Assembly (NCBI GenBank): GCA_049513055.1
Contig: JBEKWN010000011.1
Coordinates: 62,001-126,000, forward strand
From: UBA1163 sp049513055
GTDB taxonomy: Bacteria > Desulfobacterota > BSN033 > UBA1163
Direction: 5' to 3'
DNA length: 64,000 nucleotides
In this document: positions 6,914-14,437 of the stretch, piece after piece
How positions within the stretch are numbered: the stretch's first letter is position 1
Layout: each line of letters starts with the position of its first letter
Notes under the pieces: generated by a model
Database searches by the model: none
Seen by the model: only the letters and a program-made list of their open reading frames with translations
Told to the model about the DNA's origin: nothing
Position numbers and translations under genes: made by a program

Positions 6914-7747
6914 ATGATGATAGTCGCAGGAATAGACGTAGGTGGTAAGAATGTTCATATTGTCATCAAAAAAGATGGCCAGATACTCGGTAAAATAACA
7001 GGCCCTACGGGGATAAAAAAGGCAGAGGCAGTGGAGCAGCTTTACGATGAAGTCCTCAAAAAGGTTGGCATTACCCGGAAAGATGTGGAGCGAGTGCTCG
7101 CCACAGGGAGTGCAGCTAAAAGAGTGGCCTTTGCAAATGGTGCCATTCCCGATGTGGCTGCCGATGCTCGAGGCGTTATTAAACTGATCCCAACGGCAAG
7201 AACCATTATTGATGTAGGGGCAGAAGAAGGCCGGTCGATCAAAATCAGCGCTGATGGGAAGGTTTTAGACTTCGCTATTAACGAGAAGTGTGCGGCCGGA
7301 ACAGGCACCTTTATTGAGGCCATGTCCAGGGCTCTTGAAGTCTCTGTGGATGAGATGTCGAAGATCACTCTTCAATCCACCCAGACCCTTTCGACGAATA
7401 CACAGTGTGCAGTCTTTGGGGAATCCGAAGTGGTCTCCCTCATTCATCAAAAAACCCCAAAACCGGACATCGCCCGTGCTGTCATGAATGCCATTGCAGG
7501 AAGGATTGCTTCGGTCGCTCGTATCGTCGGATTGGAAAAGGATGTTGTGATGGTCGGAGGGATGGCGAAAAACGCAGGGTTTGTCGACTCTCTTAAAAAG
7601 AATATCGAAATGGATGTCGCTGTGCCAGAAGACCCAGACTATATGGGTGCTCTGGGAGCTGCTGAAGCGGCCGCCGCTGGAGCTTATACGGAGGAAGTCA
7701 AGGCAAAAGTAGTGGAAAGGGAAACCGTTTCAGAAGGGAAAGGTTAA
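6914..7747 (+). CDS. BadF/BcrA-type ATPase (acyl-CoA reductase/dehydratase activase, BzdP-like)
   Basis: 277 residues of the ASKHA ATPase fold. The N-terminal phosphate loop is GIDVGGKNVHIV, and the [4Fe-4S]-ligand Cys residues are in N-E-K-C-A-A-G-T-G-T (about residue 128) and T-Q-C-A-V-F-G-E-S-E-V (about 167). Family members form a dimer with a bridging cluster that uses ATP to push electrons into benzoyl-CoA reductase or 2-hydroxyacyl-CoA dehydratase. Length and the partner BzdQ-like gene fit subunit P of bzd-type benzoyl-CoA reductase. Two adjacent ATGs (6914, 6917) follow AGGAGG; the second has the better spacing. Catalytic subunits are not in this window. Confidence 0.75.
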   Translation: MMIVAGIDVGGKNVHIVIKKDGQILGKITGPTGIKKAEAVEQLYDEVLKKVGITRKDVERVLATGSAAKRVAFANGAIPDVAADARGVIKLIPTARTIIDVGAEEGRSIKISADGKVLDFAINEKCAAGTGTFIEAMSRALEVSVDEMSKITLQSTQTLSTNTQCAVFGESEVVSLIHQKTPKPDIARAVMNAIAGRIASVARIVGLEKDVVMVGGMAKNAGFVDSLKKNIEMDVAVPEDPDYMGALGAAEAAAAGAYTEEVKAKVVERETVSEGKG

Positions 7748-7791
7748 TAGCACAACATCATTCAATACCCTCAATAAGGAAGGAGGAGAAA

Positions 7792-8727
7792 ATGGCTGAG
7801 GAAGTAAAAACCCAAGAATTTTGGAGATGGCCTGAAACCAATTGGGTCAACCCGGATATAGATTGGAAAAAAGGGAAGGTAATCACGGCTGGAGTGGATG
7901 TTGGATCCGTTAGCACGCAAGCCGTCATTATGGTAGATGGTGAATTTTACGCTTATGGTAACACGCGGACCGGTTCAGACAGTCCAAACAGTGCTAGAAA
8001 AGGTATGGGCTTTGCCTTAGAAAAGTCCGATATGAAAATCGAGAATATCGATTACTGTATCGGCACGGGGTATGGACGAGTGAACGCACCCATGGCTCAA
8101 CAGTCTATCACCGAGATCTCCTGTCATGCTCGAGGGGCCAACTTCATGTACGGACCAGAAGTCAGGACAGTCATGGATATGGGTGGCCAGGACTGTAAGG
8201 CCATCAATGTCGATGACAGAGGGAAGGTTCTCAATTTTATGATGAATGATAAGTGTGCTGCTGGGACGGGGCGCGGAATGGAAGTCTTTGCTGACCTGAT
8301 CCGGGTTCCTGTCTGGGAGATTGGACCACGTTCCTTTCAGATCCAGAAAGAGCCTCCCATGATCAGCAGCACCTGTGTCGTATTCGCCAAGAGCGAGGTC
8401 GTTGGCCTCCTGGAGTCAGGAATGCCTGAAAACGATGTCATGGCCGCTTATTGCTCCGCCATGGCGCACCGGATCATGGAACTTCTCAATCGTTTGGGCA
8501 TAAAGGAAAAGTTTGTCATCACCGGGGGCATCGCCAAAAATGAAGGCGTGGTGAAAAGGCTGGAGAAGGAATTAGGGATTAAAACGGCTGAACGTGTCTG
8601 GTACAAGAAAGAGTATATCGATCGCAAATATCCCTTTGATACTCAGCTCGCCGGTGGCATTGGAGCAGCATTGTTCGGACAAGCTTTGTTGAAGATGGGA
8701 AAGGCAAAGAGCGCAAGAAAAACCTAA
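7792..8727 (+). CDS. bzdQ: Benzoyl-CoA reductase activase subunit, BzdQ-like
   Basis: 311 residues. A roughly 30-residue N-terminal extension with W-R-W-P-E-T precedes the ATPase core (AGVDVGSVSTQAV). Cluster-ligand Cys are in N-D-K-C-A-A-G-T-G-R-G-M-E (about residue 160) and S-T-C-V-V-F-A-K-S-E-V. The extension and the C-terminal D-T-Q-L-A-G-G-I-G-A-A-L match bzd-type subunit Q. Paired with the shorter activase upstream (44-nt gap, GGAGGAG ribosome site), it would form the ATP-driven electron-activation module. The enzyme could alternatively activate a 2-hydroxyacyl-CoA dehydratase; only the absent catalytic subunits would decide. Confidence 0.75.
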   Translation: MAEEVKTQEFWRWPETNWVNPDIDWKKGKVITAGVDVGSVSTQAVIMVDGEFYAYGNTRTGSDSPNSARKGMGFALEKSDMKIENIDYCIGTGYGRVNAPMAQQSITEISCHARGANFMYGPEVRTVMDMGGQDCKAINVDDRGKVLNFMMNDKCAAGTGRGMEVFADLIRVPVWEIGPRSFQIQKEPPMISSTCVVFAKSEVVGLLESGMPENDVMAAYCSAMAHRIMELLNRLGIKEKFVITGGIAKNEGVVKRLEKELGIKTAERVWYKKEYIDRKYPFDTQLAGGIGAALFGQALLKMGKAKSARKT

Positions 8728-8735
8728 TCCCTTTA

Positions 8736-8778
8736 TTCCCCTCTCCCCTGGCGGGAGAGGGATGGGGTGAGGGGGAAA
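8736..8778 (+). repeat. REP-like GC-rich palindrome
   Basis: The stretch CCCCTCTCCCCTGGCGGGAG plus its continuation AGGGATGGGGTGAGGGGG folds into an imperfect hairpin (CTCTCCC/GGGAGAG arms). This type of palindrome is scattered through many bacterial genomes. It lies between the activase and ferredoxin genes and may protect the upstream mRNA 3' end. Confidence 0.5.
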
Positions 8779-8793
8779 AGAAAGACAAATGAC

Positions 8794-9108
8794 ATGATTG
8801 CCAATTATGGTTTTAAGGATGGCTCTGGCGACTGGTATGTCACCATCGATACGGACAAATGCAATGGGTGCGGGAAGTGCCCAGAGGTTTGCCCGGCTAA
8901 AATCCTTGAAGTAGGGCCGGATGAGATTGATATCTTCCGTGAAGAACCGGTGGCTTTTGTAAAACATGAGGAGCGCAAAAAAGTAAGGTATAGTTGCGCC
9001 CCATGCCGGCCTGGTTATGGTGAAGGACCACTGCCCTGTGCCAGCGTCTGTGAACCAAAGGCCTTTTCTTTTTCAGACGGATGGATACGCTTATACGGTC
9101 ATAAATAA
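8794..9108 (+). CDS. Two-cluster 4Fe-4S ferredoxin associated with the activases
   Basis: About 104 residues from the ATG at 8794; an in-frame ATG at 8767 lies inside the REP-like palindrome and is less likely. The first cluster motif is CNGCGKCPEVCP. A second set of Cys lies in C-A-P-C-R-P-G-Y and P-C-A-S-V-C-E-P, with an atypical spacing seen in ferredoxins of benzoyl-CoA reductase and Hdr-type gene clusters. It is a likely electron donor to the upstream ATPases. No membrane segment is present; it is cytoplasmic. Confidence 0.7.
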   Translation: MIANYGFKDGSGDWYVTIDTDKCNGCGKCPEVCPAKILEVGPDEIDIFREEPVAFVKHEERKKVRYSCAPCRPGYGEGPLPCASVCEPKAFSFSDGWIRLYGHK

Positions 9109-9288
9109 TTTTTTTCTTTCCGCAGGATGATACAAACATACTGCTCTATTCCCGGAGTGTGAAAATTACTTTTGAAGTAGAGCGGTAATTTTGTATGAGT
9201 TGAAATTTTTGAAATTTGTAATTTACATTTTACAATTAGTTGAGATTCTATTGATTAATGTCTGACCCGATTAAAGAGGCGACGCTCA

Positions 9289-9495
9289 ATGTCATCGCAA
9301 GAGAAGAAAGCCGAGTTTGAGCCGAAGATAGTTGCTTTTCTCTGCAACTGGTGCTCTTATCGAGGCGCAGACTTGGCCGGGACCTCGCGTTTCAAATACC
9401 CTACGAATATCCGAGTCATTCGGGTCATGTGCAGCGATTCCATTGATCCCGTTTATAAAACCCATTCTGCCGCCGAGGAAGAGGTTATGGGTTGA
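9289..9495 (+). pseudogene. Truncated MvhD-like hydrogenase/Hdr iron-sulfur subunit
   Basis: Residues 12-50 (KIVAFLCNWCSYRGADLAG, then R-V-I-R-V-M-C-S) match the N-terminal half of MvhD, the [2Fe-2S] protein linking hydrogenase or ferredoxin to HdrA. After D-P-V-Y the family sequence stops: the expected GADGV...GCHPGDCHY part is missing and an unrelated acidic tail ends at a TGA. It is therefore a fragment, about half the usual 130-140 residues, probably left by a deletion joining it to the next gene. Confidence 0.65.
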
Positions 9496-9763
9496 ATTTA
9501 ATCAGGAGAACGTCGCTGCGGTCCCTGAAAAGGAAGGGGTTTTTCAACTTCTGGATAAGCAGGAGACGGTTATCTACATCAAGGGAGCGATGAACTTGAA
9601 GCAAGAGCTTACGGATCAATTGGAACTCAATCAAGAGGCCAAGTTTTTCATGTATATTGAGGACCAGATGTTTTCGAAGAGGGAAAGCGAAATGCTTCAG
9701 CATTACATCACTGAGCATGGAAAGATGCCGAAAACCAATCAGGAGATGGAAGACCTGTTTTGA
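9487..9763 (+). pseudogene. Small conserved-looking protein with a frameshift at its start
   Basis: The frame from 9491 to 9763 encodes about 90 residues beginning E-F-N-Q-E-N-V-A-A-V-P-E-K-E-G-V-F and ending K-T-N-Q-E-M-E-D-L-F, a compact mixed alpha/beta protein; I recall similar small proteins near Hdr/MvhD genes but cannot name the family. The frame has no start codon nearby. An ATG at 9487 would be in frame if the GGG run at 9489-9491 were one base shorter (ATGGTTGAATTT). It thus looks like a +1 frameshift right after the start codon, or a sequencing error. Confidence 0.45.
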
Positions 9764-9764
9764 A

Positions 9765-9843
9765 TCAATGATCAATGGGCAATTAGCAATTGGGAATTAG
9801 CAATTATCAATTACGAATTACCAGTTACCAATTACCAGTGACT
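9765..9843. repeat. Degenerate AATTA-type short tandem repeat
   Basis: About ten imperfect copies of a 7-11-nt unit of the type CAATTA(G/C)CAATTA fill the gap. Similar low-complexity heptad-like stretches occur in other gaps of the window (17,215-17,260, 58,200-58,330). No function is apparent. Confidence 0.45.
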
Positions 9844-9844
9844 A

Positions 9845-9970
9845 ATGAGTAGAGAAGAGGACCTGAAAGTCCTTCTCGAACCTGTGGACACCTCCTCTGA
9901 AGAATGTACGACTTGCATTACCGCTTCCCATGATCGTTACAAGACCATCTACACCCGCCAAAGAAGTTAA
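9845..9970 (+). CDS. Possible 41-residue acidic peptide with CTTC motif
   Basis: ATG at 9845, stop at 9968-9970. The peptide begins MSREEDLKVLLEPVD and contains E-C-T-T-C-I-T-A-S-H. Codon choice looks like real coding sequence, but there is no ribosome site and the start follows directly on low-complexity repeats. It may be the tail of a deleted gene of the MvhD/ferredoxin cluster. No family recognised. Confidence 0.3.
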   Translation: MSREEDLKVLLEPVDTSSEECTTCITASHDRYKTIYTRQRS

Positions 9971-9973
9971 TTC

Positions 9974-10951
9974 CTATGCCTTTATTTGGAACCCAACATC
10001 CCTGACCATGGTCAGATCATCCTCTGCATTCCGACCAGGGGTTGTAAGATAATTCCCTACAATCAGACCATTTGCACCTGCAAGGAGGGCAAGGGATTGC
10101 AAATCTCTCAGATTGGCCTCTCTCCCGCCTGCAATCTTGATCGTCCCTTTCGGGAGAACGAGACGAAATAGAGAAATGGTCTTGATGATCTCCATAGGAG
10201 GAATAGATTCGGAATGCTCCAACGGCGTTCCTGGTCTTGGGTTAAGAATATTGAAAGGAATGCAGTCGATCCCGAGTTGCCTAAGGGAAAAGGCAAGTTC
10301 CAATCGTTGTTCAGGTGATTCTCCCAGACCAATGATTCCGCCACAACAGATAGAAAATCCCAGTTCTTTCAAAACTTCTATGGTCTTAACGCGATCCCTG
10401 AAGGAGTGGGTCGAACATATTTTGTGAAAATGGCTCTCCGCCGTTTCCACATTATGGTTATATCGGGTGACTCCAACCTTTTTTAAAGACTCTGCCCTTT
10501 CCTCACTCAACGTTCCCAAAGAGCAATCGAGGTCAAGGGTTGTTTCTTTCCGTATTCGATCGAGGGCCCCCAGAATAGTCTCAAACTCTTTATCGTTTAG
10601 CTCCCGGCCGCTTGTGATGAGACAGAAACGGCCTGTCCCTTTCCTCTGAGCCTCCCTCGCCTCTTCCACTATTCGATTCATATCCATCAGGGGATAAACC
10701 GGGGCCTCAGTTTTGTGATGAGCCGACTGGGCGCAGAAAGCACAATCCTCAGGACATCTTCCTGATTTGGCATTGAGGAGCAAACAGAGATCGATCTTGT
10801 TCCCGTTGAACTCCTCTCTCACACGATTGGCCACTGCAGCAAGATCTAAGATGTCAGGCCCCTTTGCCCCTAAAAGGGGAAGCACATCCTTCATGCTGAC
10901 GTTCTTTCCTCCAAGGGCTTTATCTCCAATCTTTCGAATCGCTTTTTTCAT
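9974..10951 (-). CDS. bioB: Biotin synthase
   Basis: 325 residues, close to the family norm. The radical-SAM cluster motif is G-R-C-P-E-D-C-A-F-C-A-Q-S (C-x3-C-x2-C) near residue 68, and the Y-N-H-N-V-E-T motif and C-C-G-G-I-I-G-L-G-E segment match BioB ligands for the [2Fe-2S] cluster and substrate. It inserts sulfur into dethiobiotin, the last step of biotin synthesis. The ATG overlaps the upstream gene's stop as ATGA, so it is coupled to the DUF6775-like and thi4 genes; no other biotin gene is adjacent. Confidence 0.93.
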   Translation of the reverse strand: MKKAIRKIGDKALGGKNVSMKDVLPLLGAKGPDILDLAAVANRVREEFNGNKIDLCLLLNAKSGRCPEDCAFCAQSAHHKTEAPVYPLMDMNRIVEEAREAQRKGTGRFCLITSGRELNDKEFETILGALDRIRKETTLDLDCSLGTLSEERAESLKKVGVTRYNHNVETAESHFHKICSTHSFRDRVKTIEVLKELGFSICCGGIIGLGESPEQRLELAFSLRQLGIDCIPFNILNPRPGTPLEHSESIPPMEIIKTISLFRLVLPKGTIKIAGGREANLRDLQSLALLAGANGLIVGNYLTTPGRNAEDDLTMVRDVGFQIKA

Positions 10952-11751
10952 CGTCGTTCCTTTAGCCTTTTCAGTATTTTCTCATGTCTTGGACAAAATT
11001 CATATTGACCATTCAACTGTGACCGGAGGACCTCTTCCTGCCAATGGCTATTAAAGAGGCGACAGTCCCGATCTTCACAGAAAGGGTCTCCCGTGACATG
11101 AAATAAAAAAGCCTGCATTGCGTACCCTTTCAGGACTTCTGTCGTCCTCGAGTCCCCGTGGTCAAGAAACCTTCCTTGATATTCTTCTATTAACCACTCT
11201 ACTGGTGTGCCCATCTGCTTTTTTATGTAGAATTCTTTTGGCTTTGCAGGCGCTTCCACAAGCCCAGGAAGGGAAATGAGGCTGGGAAAACCATAAAGGC
11301 TGACTCGGGCATGATATCTGTTGTCATCCCGATCCCACGTTCCAAAGAGTTGATTGGTGAAAAGGATGATGCAATGTTTAAAATCCAGCCCCCCTTTGAT
11401 GCCCAGGTCTGAAATAATTTTCTGATAGAGAACTCCCTCATACAGAATGCCAAATATCTTCCAACGGGGATCGCTGATCCTCCGTTCTTCGTAATCGACT
11501 TCACCTTGAAGAGAAGGAACTCCCGAAACAAATCTTGTCCCAGGATCTTTGAGTTTAATCCTGGCTAATTCTTTTGATACTTCCTCTATTCTTTTCTTGG
11601 AAAATCTTTTGTAGATATTCCCTCGGATACGGAAAGGGATGTGAATTTTTTCTTCGAGGTATTGACCCAATTCATTGATATTCAGGCCATTCAAATCCCC
11701 TTCTTCATATAGATCGACGGCTGAAGGAATTGGACGAATAAATTCGTTCAC
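10948..11751 (-). CDS. DUF6775-like putative metallopeptidase
   Basis: 267 residues from a GTG at 11751 overlapping the thi4 stop as GTGA; an ORF extending further is out of phase with coding signals. Landmarks are C-I-I-L-F-T-N-Q-L-F-G-T-W-D-R-D-D-N-R-Y-H (quoted by residue, about 145-165), G-L-V-E-A-P-A-K-P, and a C-terminal Cys-rich D-P-F-C-E-D-R-D-C-R-L-F-N-S-H-W. I associate this with the DUF6775 'putative metallopeptidase' family found mainly in archaea and anaerobes; the assignment is from memory of the motif. It is sandwiched by overlaps between thi4 and bioB, so it may serve cofactor metabolism. Confidence 0.55.
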   Translation of the reverse strand: MNEFIRPIPSAVDLYEEGDLNGLNINELGQYLEEKIHIPFRIRGNIYKRFSKKRIEEVSKELARIKLKDPGTRFVSGVPSLQGEVDYEERRISDPRWKIFGILYEGVLYQKIISDLGIKGGLDFKHCIILFTNQLFGTWDRDDNRYHARVSLYGFPSLISLPGLVEAPAKPKEFYIKKQMGTPVEWLIEEYQGRFLDHGDSRTTEVLKGYAMQAFLFHVTGDPFCEDRDCRLFNSHWQEEVLRSQLNGQYEFCPRHEKILKRLKERR

Positions 11752-12545
11752 TTCTTCTTCATCTTCTGAAGAATGACCTGAGCCCCTTTTCGTCCCGAGA
11801 GCAACATCGCTCCAAAGGTAGGTCCCATCCTCGGCAAACCATAGGTCGTTGCCACAGCCATCCCGGTTACAATCAGACCAGGATGAGCCTCTCCGGTATG
11901 TTCCACCACCAAATCCTCGGACTGTTCTACCCACATTGCACCGAAGCCAATGGTTTTTATAATTCCTCTCTCTTCCAGTTTCTTTACCACACAGGCATCA
12001 TGACCAGTGGAGTCCACTACAAATTTAGCTTCTAAAGCAACGGGGTCCACACAAGTAATCTCGCGAGGAAGAGCATTGACAGGCGTCCAGTTCACCACAG
12101 CACCACAGACCCGATTTCCTTCCCTCATTACCACATCATCAAAAATGGTCATATTGGCAAACTTCACACCTGCATCACAAGCCGCTGCGATTAGTTTTGA
12201 GCAGGCATGAGGACCATCCGCCACATAAAGACCTTTCACTGCCTTCTCATAGGGAATGCCCAATTCTTCTAATATCTTTTGTCCTGGTTCTCGGATGGTC
12301 ACCTTATTCATCAGATAGCCTCCGATCCAGAAGCCTCCTCCGATGTAGTTATTCCGTTCCACAATCAGGGTTTTCACCCCTTTCAAGGCAATGTCCCTTC
12401 CAACCATCAATCCACTGGGTCCTCCTCCGATGATGAGGCAATCGCTCTCCACATATTCAATGAACTGCCGAGCAAAGGCATCGACAATGGCCCGGGTAAC
12501 CTCTTTTTCACTCACTGGTGTAAAGATCTGTTTCTTCTGTGCCAT
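11748..12545 (-). CDS. thi4: Thiazole synthase Thi4 family (thiamine biosynthesis)
   Basis: 265 residues from the ATG at 12545, with GGAGG 6 nt upstream. The Rossmann motif is IIGGGPSGLMVGRDIA (about residue 37) followed by V-E-R-N-N-Y-I-G-G-G-F-W. S-T-G-H-D-A and the C-terminal G-M-A-V-A-T-T-Y-G-L-P-R-M-G-P-T-F-G are typical. It makes the adenylated thiazole carboxylate from NAD and glycine. Unusually for an anaerobe-type enzyme, the residue before the V-D-P motif (T-C-V-D-P, about residue 172) is Cys, where yeast Thi4 has its sulfur-donor Cys and where the sulfide-using archaeal enzyme is described with His. It starts an overlapping operon with the DUF6775-like gene and bioB. Confidence 0.85.
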   Translation of the reverse strand: MAQKKQIFTPVSEKEVTRAIVDAFARQFIEYVESDCLIIGGGPSGLMVGRDIALKGVKTLIVERNNYIGGGFWIGGYLMNKVTIREPGQKILEELGIPYEKAVKGLYVADGPHACSKLIAAACDAGVKFANMTIFDDVVMREGNRVCGAVVNWTPVNALPREITCVDPVALEAKFVVDSTGHDACVVKKLEERGIIKTIGFGAMWVEQSEDLVVEHTGEAHPGLIVTGMAVATTYGLPRMGPTFGAMLLSGRKGAQVILQKMKKK

Positions 12546-12572
12546 ATTCATCCTCCTATCGATCTGACTTTT

Positions 12573-12620
12573 TAATCCCCCTTTCATCCCCCTTTACAAA
12601 AGGGGGAAGGGGGGGATTTA
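12573..12620. repeat. CCCCCTTT hairpin between PP-loop gene and thi4
   Basis: AATCCCCCTTT and TCCCCCTTT face AAAGGGGGAA and GGGGGGATT arms around an ACA centre, giving a long G-C rich imperfect hairpin. The palindrome is near-symmetric, so it could act on either strand. It occupies the whole gap between the ThiI-like gene's stop (12618) and the thi4 leader. Confidence 0.5.
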
Positions 12621-13622
12621 TTCATTGATCATCAATCTCTCAACTTCTCCTCTCGAAATAGGTAAAACAGAAAGAGACCGATGGTGATCTTCATCAACTT
12701 CTTTATAGGTTACCTCTATATTCCCTAAATCCTTTGCCTTGCTATAATGAGCTGTGATGGCAGCTGCTCTCTCAATATTTTCTTGATCAAGCTTCCCCCT
12801 TAGTAGAGAAAGGGGTCCGGGGAAATTAGAAACCTTTAATAAAATGTCCTCCCCCTGAGCGAAGGTCTGGATTTTCTGATTCTCTTCCTCATTCCTTCCA
12901 ACCACCAATTTGACTCCAGGGGAAAGCCGAAAATGCCTTCCCATCTTAAGAAGGTGAACATCGTTTAGGGAAAAATTGGGAACATGGACCATCAAGTCTT
13001 TCATACGTTTTGCAAATCCAGGATCTGTAAGAAGACAACCTCCTGCAGGACATGGATAGTCATGAATGCCATAATGTTCTGCCAATTCGATCTGAGGCTT
13101 TCTCGATCGCCCATGAAACTTTAGCAGTTTCACTCGATCCACCCATCCTTCTTTCTCTGGGATCGTGGTTGGAAGCACTTTGGCAGAAAGGGGCCGCAAG
13201 ATAAAACCTTCAAGCCCTGCCTCCTTTTCAATCAAATGTATTGCATCTTTTCGTTGAGACATGGGCCTCTGTCCCAGCACTTCACCCGTAACGATGAAAG
13301 CGGCTCCTGACTCTTCCATATAAGCCTTTGCCTTCATCAGCATGAAGATCCGGCAATCGATGCATGGATTCATATTGCTTCCATAGCCATGTTTGGGGTG
13401 CTTCACCACACTGAGGTACTCTTCAGAAACATTGAATACCTTTAAAGGTATGCCCAGAGTCTCTACCGCCTTTTGAGAAGCCAAACAGGTTGCTCCCCGG
13501 TTTGTGCAGGTGCAAAAAACTGTCATAAAATTGAGGGCCTCCAATTCGACCCCCTGCTCCATAATCACCTTGGCTGCGAGCGTACTATCGAGACCTCCGG
13601 ATAGGAGAGCGATGGCCTTCAT
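12618..13622 (-). CDS. PP-loop tRNA-sulfurtransferase-like protein (ThiI/MnmA-like)
   Basis: 334 residues. The ATP pyrophosphatase loop is A-L-L-S-G-G-L-D-S-T-L-A at residues 5-16. Cys motifs are C-T-C-T-N (about 37), P-C-I-D-C-R (about 86) and C-P-A-G-G-C (about 190), the last two resembling metal or cluster sites in anaerobic tRNA-thiolation enzymes. The C-terminal third after G-R-H-F-R-L-S may be an NFACT-R/DUF814-type RNA-binding module, by recollection. It may introduce s4U8 or a related tRNA thiolation. It overlaps larE by 4 nt and is the third PP-loop enzyme in a row. Confidence 0.6.
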   Translation of the reverse strand: MKAIALLSGGLDSTLAAKVIMEQGVELEALNFMTVFCTCTNRGATCLASQKAVETLGIPLKVFNVSEEYLSVVKHPKHGYGSNMNPCIDCRIFMLMKAKAYMEESGAAFIVTGEVLGQRPMSQRKDAIHLIEKEAGLEGFILRPLSAKVLPTTIPEKEGWVDRVKLLKFHGRSRKPQIELAEHYGIHDYPCPAGGCLLTDPGFAKRMKDLMVHVPNFSLNDVHLLKMGRHFRLSPGVKLVVGRNEEENQKIQTFAQGEDILLKVSNFPGPLSLLRGKLDQENIERAAAITAHYSKAKDLGNIEVTYKEVDEDHHRSLSVLPISRGEVERLMINE

Positions 13623-14437
13623 CCTAAAACCTCATTCATCGATCCAGAGCGAAAACCTTGAAGATCTAATGTAACATAGTGATAACCAATCTCTTTCAAA
13701 TGGCTCACCACTTTTTCTCTCAATGAACCATTCATCAGACGTGCCATTTCTTCTTTAAGGATTTCGATTCTTGCCAGATTCCCGTAATGACGGACGCGAA
13801 CCTGCTTAAATCCCAATCCAAAGAGAAAATCCTCTGCTTCATCGACCCTTCTCAATCCCTCTTCCGTGATTTCCTCTCCATAAGGAAATCGTGAGGCGAG
13901 GCAGGCAAAAGAAGGTTTATCCCAGGTGGGAAGCCCCAACCTTCTGGATAATTCCCTTATCTCCATTTTTGTGAAACCTGCCTCTTTCAAGGGACTTCTG
14001 ATCCCTAACTCCTGGATGGCCATCCTTCCCGGTCTATGATCTCTATCATCATCTAAGGTAGAACCTTCAATGACAAAAGGTATCGCTTCTTCTTCGGATA
14101 TATCCAGTAATTCTATGAAGAGCTTATTTTTACAATAATAGCATCGATTGGGAGGATTTTTAGAAAATCCGGGAATCTCCAACTCATTCGATTGGATCAA
14201 GCGGTGTCTTAAGCCTAATGTCTCGATCAACTTTTTTACCCCTGCCAATTCTCTTTCTGGATAAAGGGGAGAGAGGGCAGTGACGGCAAGGACATTTTTA
14301 TCTCCCAGGGTATCTTGAGCCACTTTCAGGAGGAGTGTACTATCCACTCCTCCTGAAAAAGCCACAACTACCTTCCCCATGGATTGAAATATTTCTTTTA
14401 ACTTTTGAGTTTTAGTTTTTAACTCCGAACTCATCAC
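13619..14437 (-). CDS. larE: LarE, pyridinium dicarboxylate sulfurtransferase
   Basis: About 271 residues; the start is either GTG 14437 or ATG 14434, both overlapping the mnmA stop. The PP-loop is V-V-V-A-F-S-G-G-V-D-S-T, and K-P-S-F-A-C-L-A-S-R holds the conserved Cys that donates sulfur in sacrificial LarE enzymes. N-R-C-Y-Y-C-K adds a C-x2-C pair, giving the three-Cys arrangement reported for cluster-containing, catalytic LarE. The product is the thiolated precursor of the nickel-pincer cofactor used by LarA-type racemases/epimerases. larC lies at 22.7 kb; larB and larA are not in the window. Confidence 0.88.
   Translation of the reverse strand: MMSSELKTKTQKLKEIFQSMGKVVVAFSGGVDSTLLLKVAQDTLGDKNVLAVTALSPLYPERELAGVKKLIETLGLRHRLIQSNELEIPGFSKNPPNRCYYCKNKLFIELLDISEEEAIPFVIEGSTLDDDRDHRPGRMAIQELGIRSPLKEAGFTKMEIRELSRRLGLPTWDKPSFACLASRFPYGEEITEEGLRRVDEAEDFLFGLGFKQVRVRHYGNLARIEILKEEMARLMNGSLREKVVSHLKEIGYHYVTLDLQGFRSGSMNEVLG

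Noticed and set aside
9765..9843. CRISPR-like array suspected from regular AATTA repeats
   Set aside because: Units are 7-11 nt, degenerate and without spacers.
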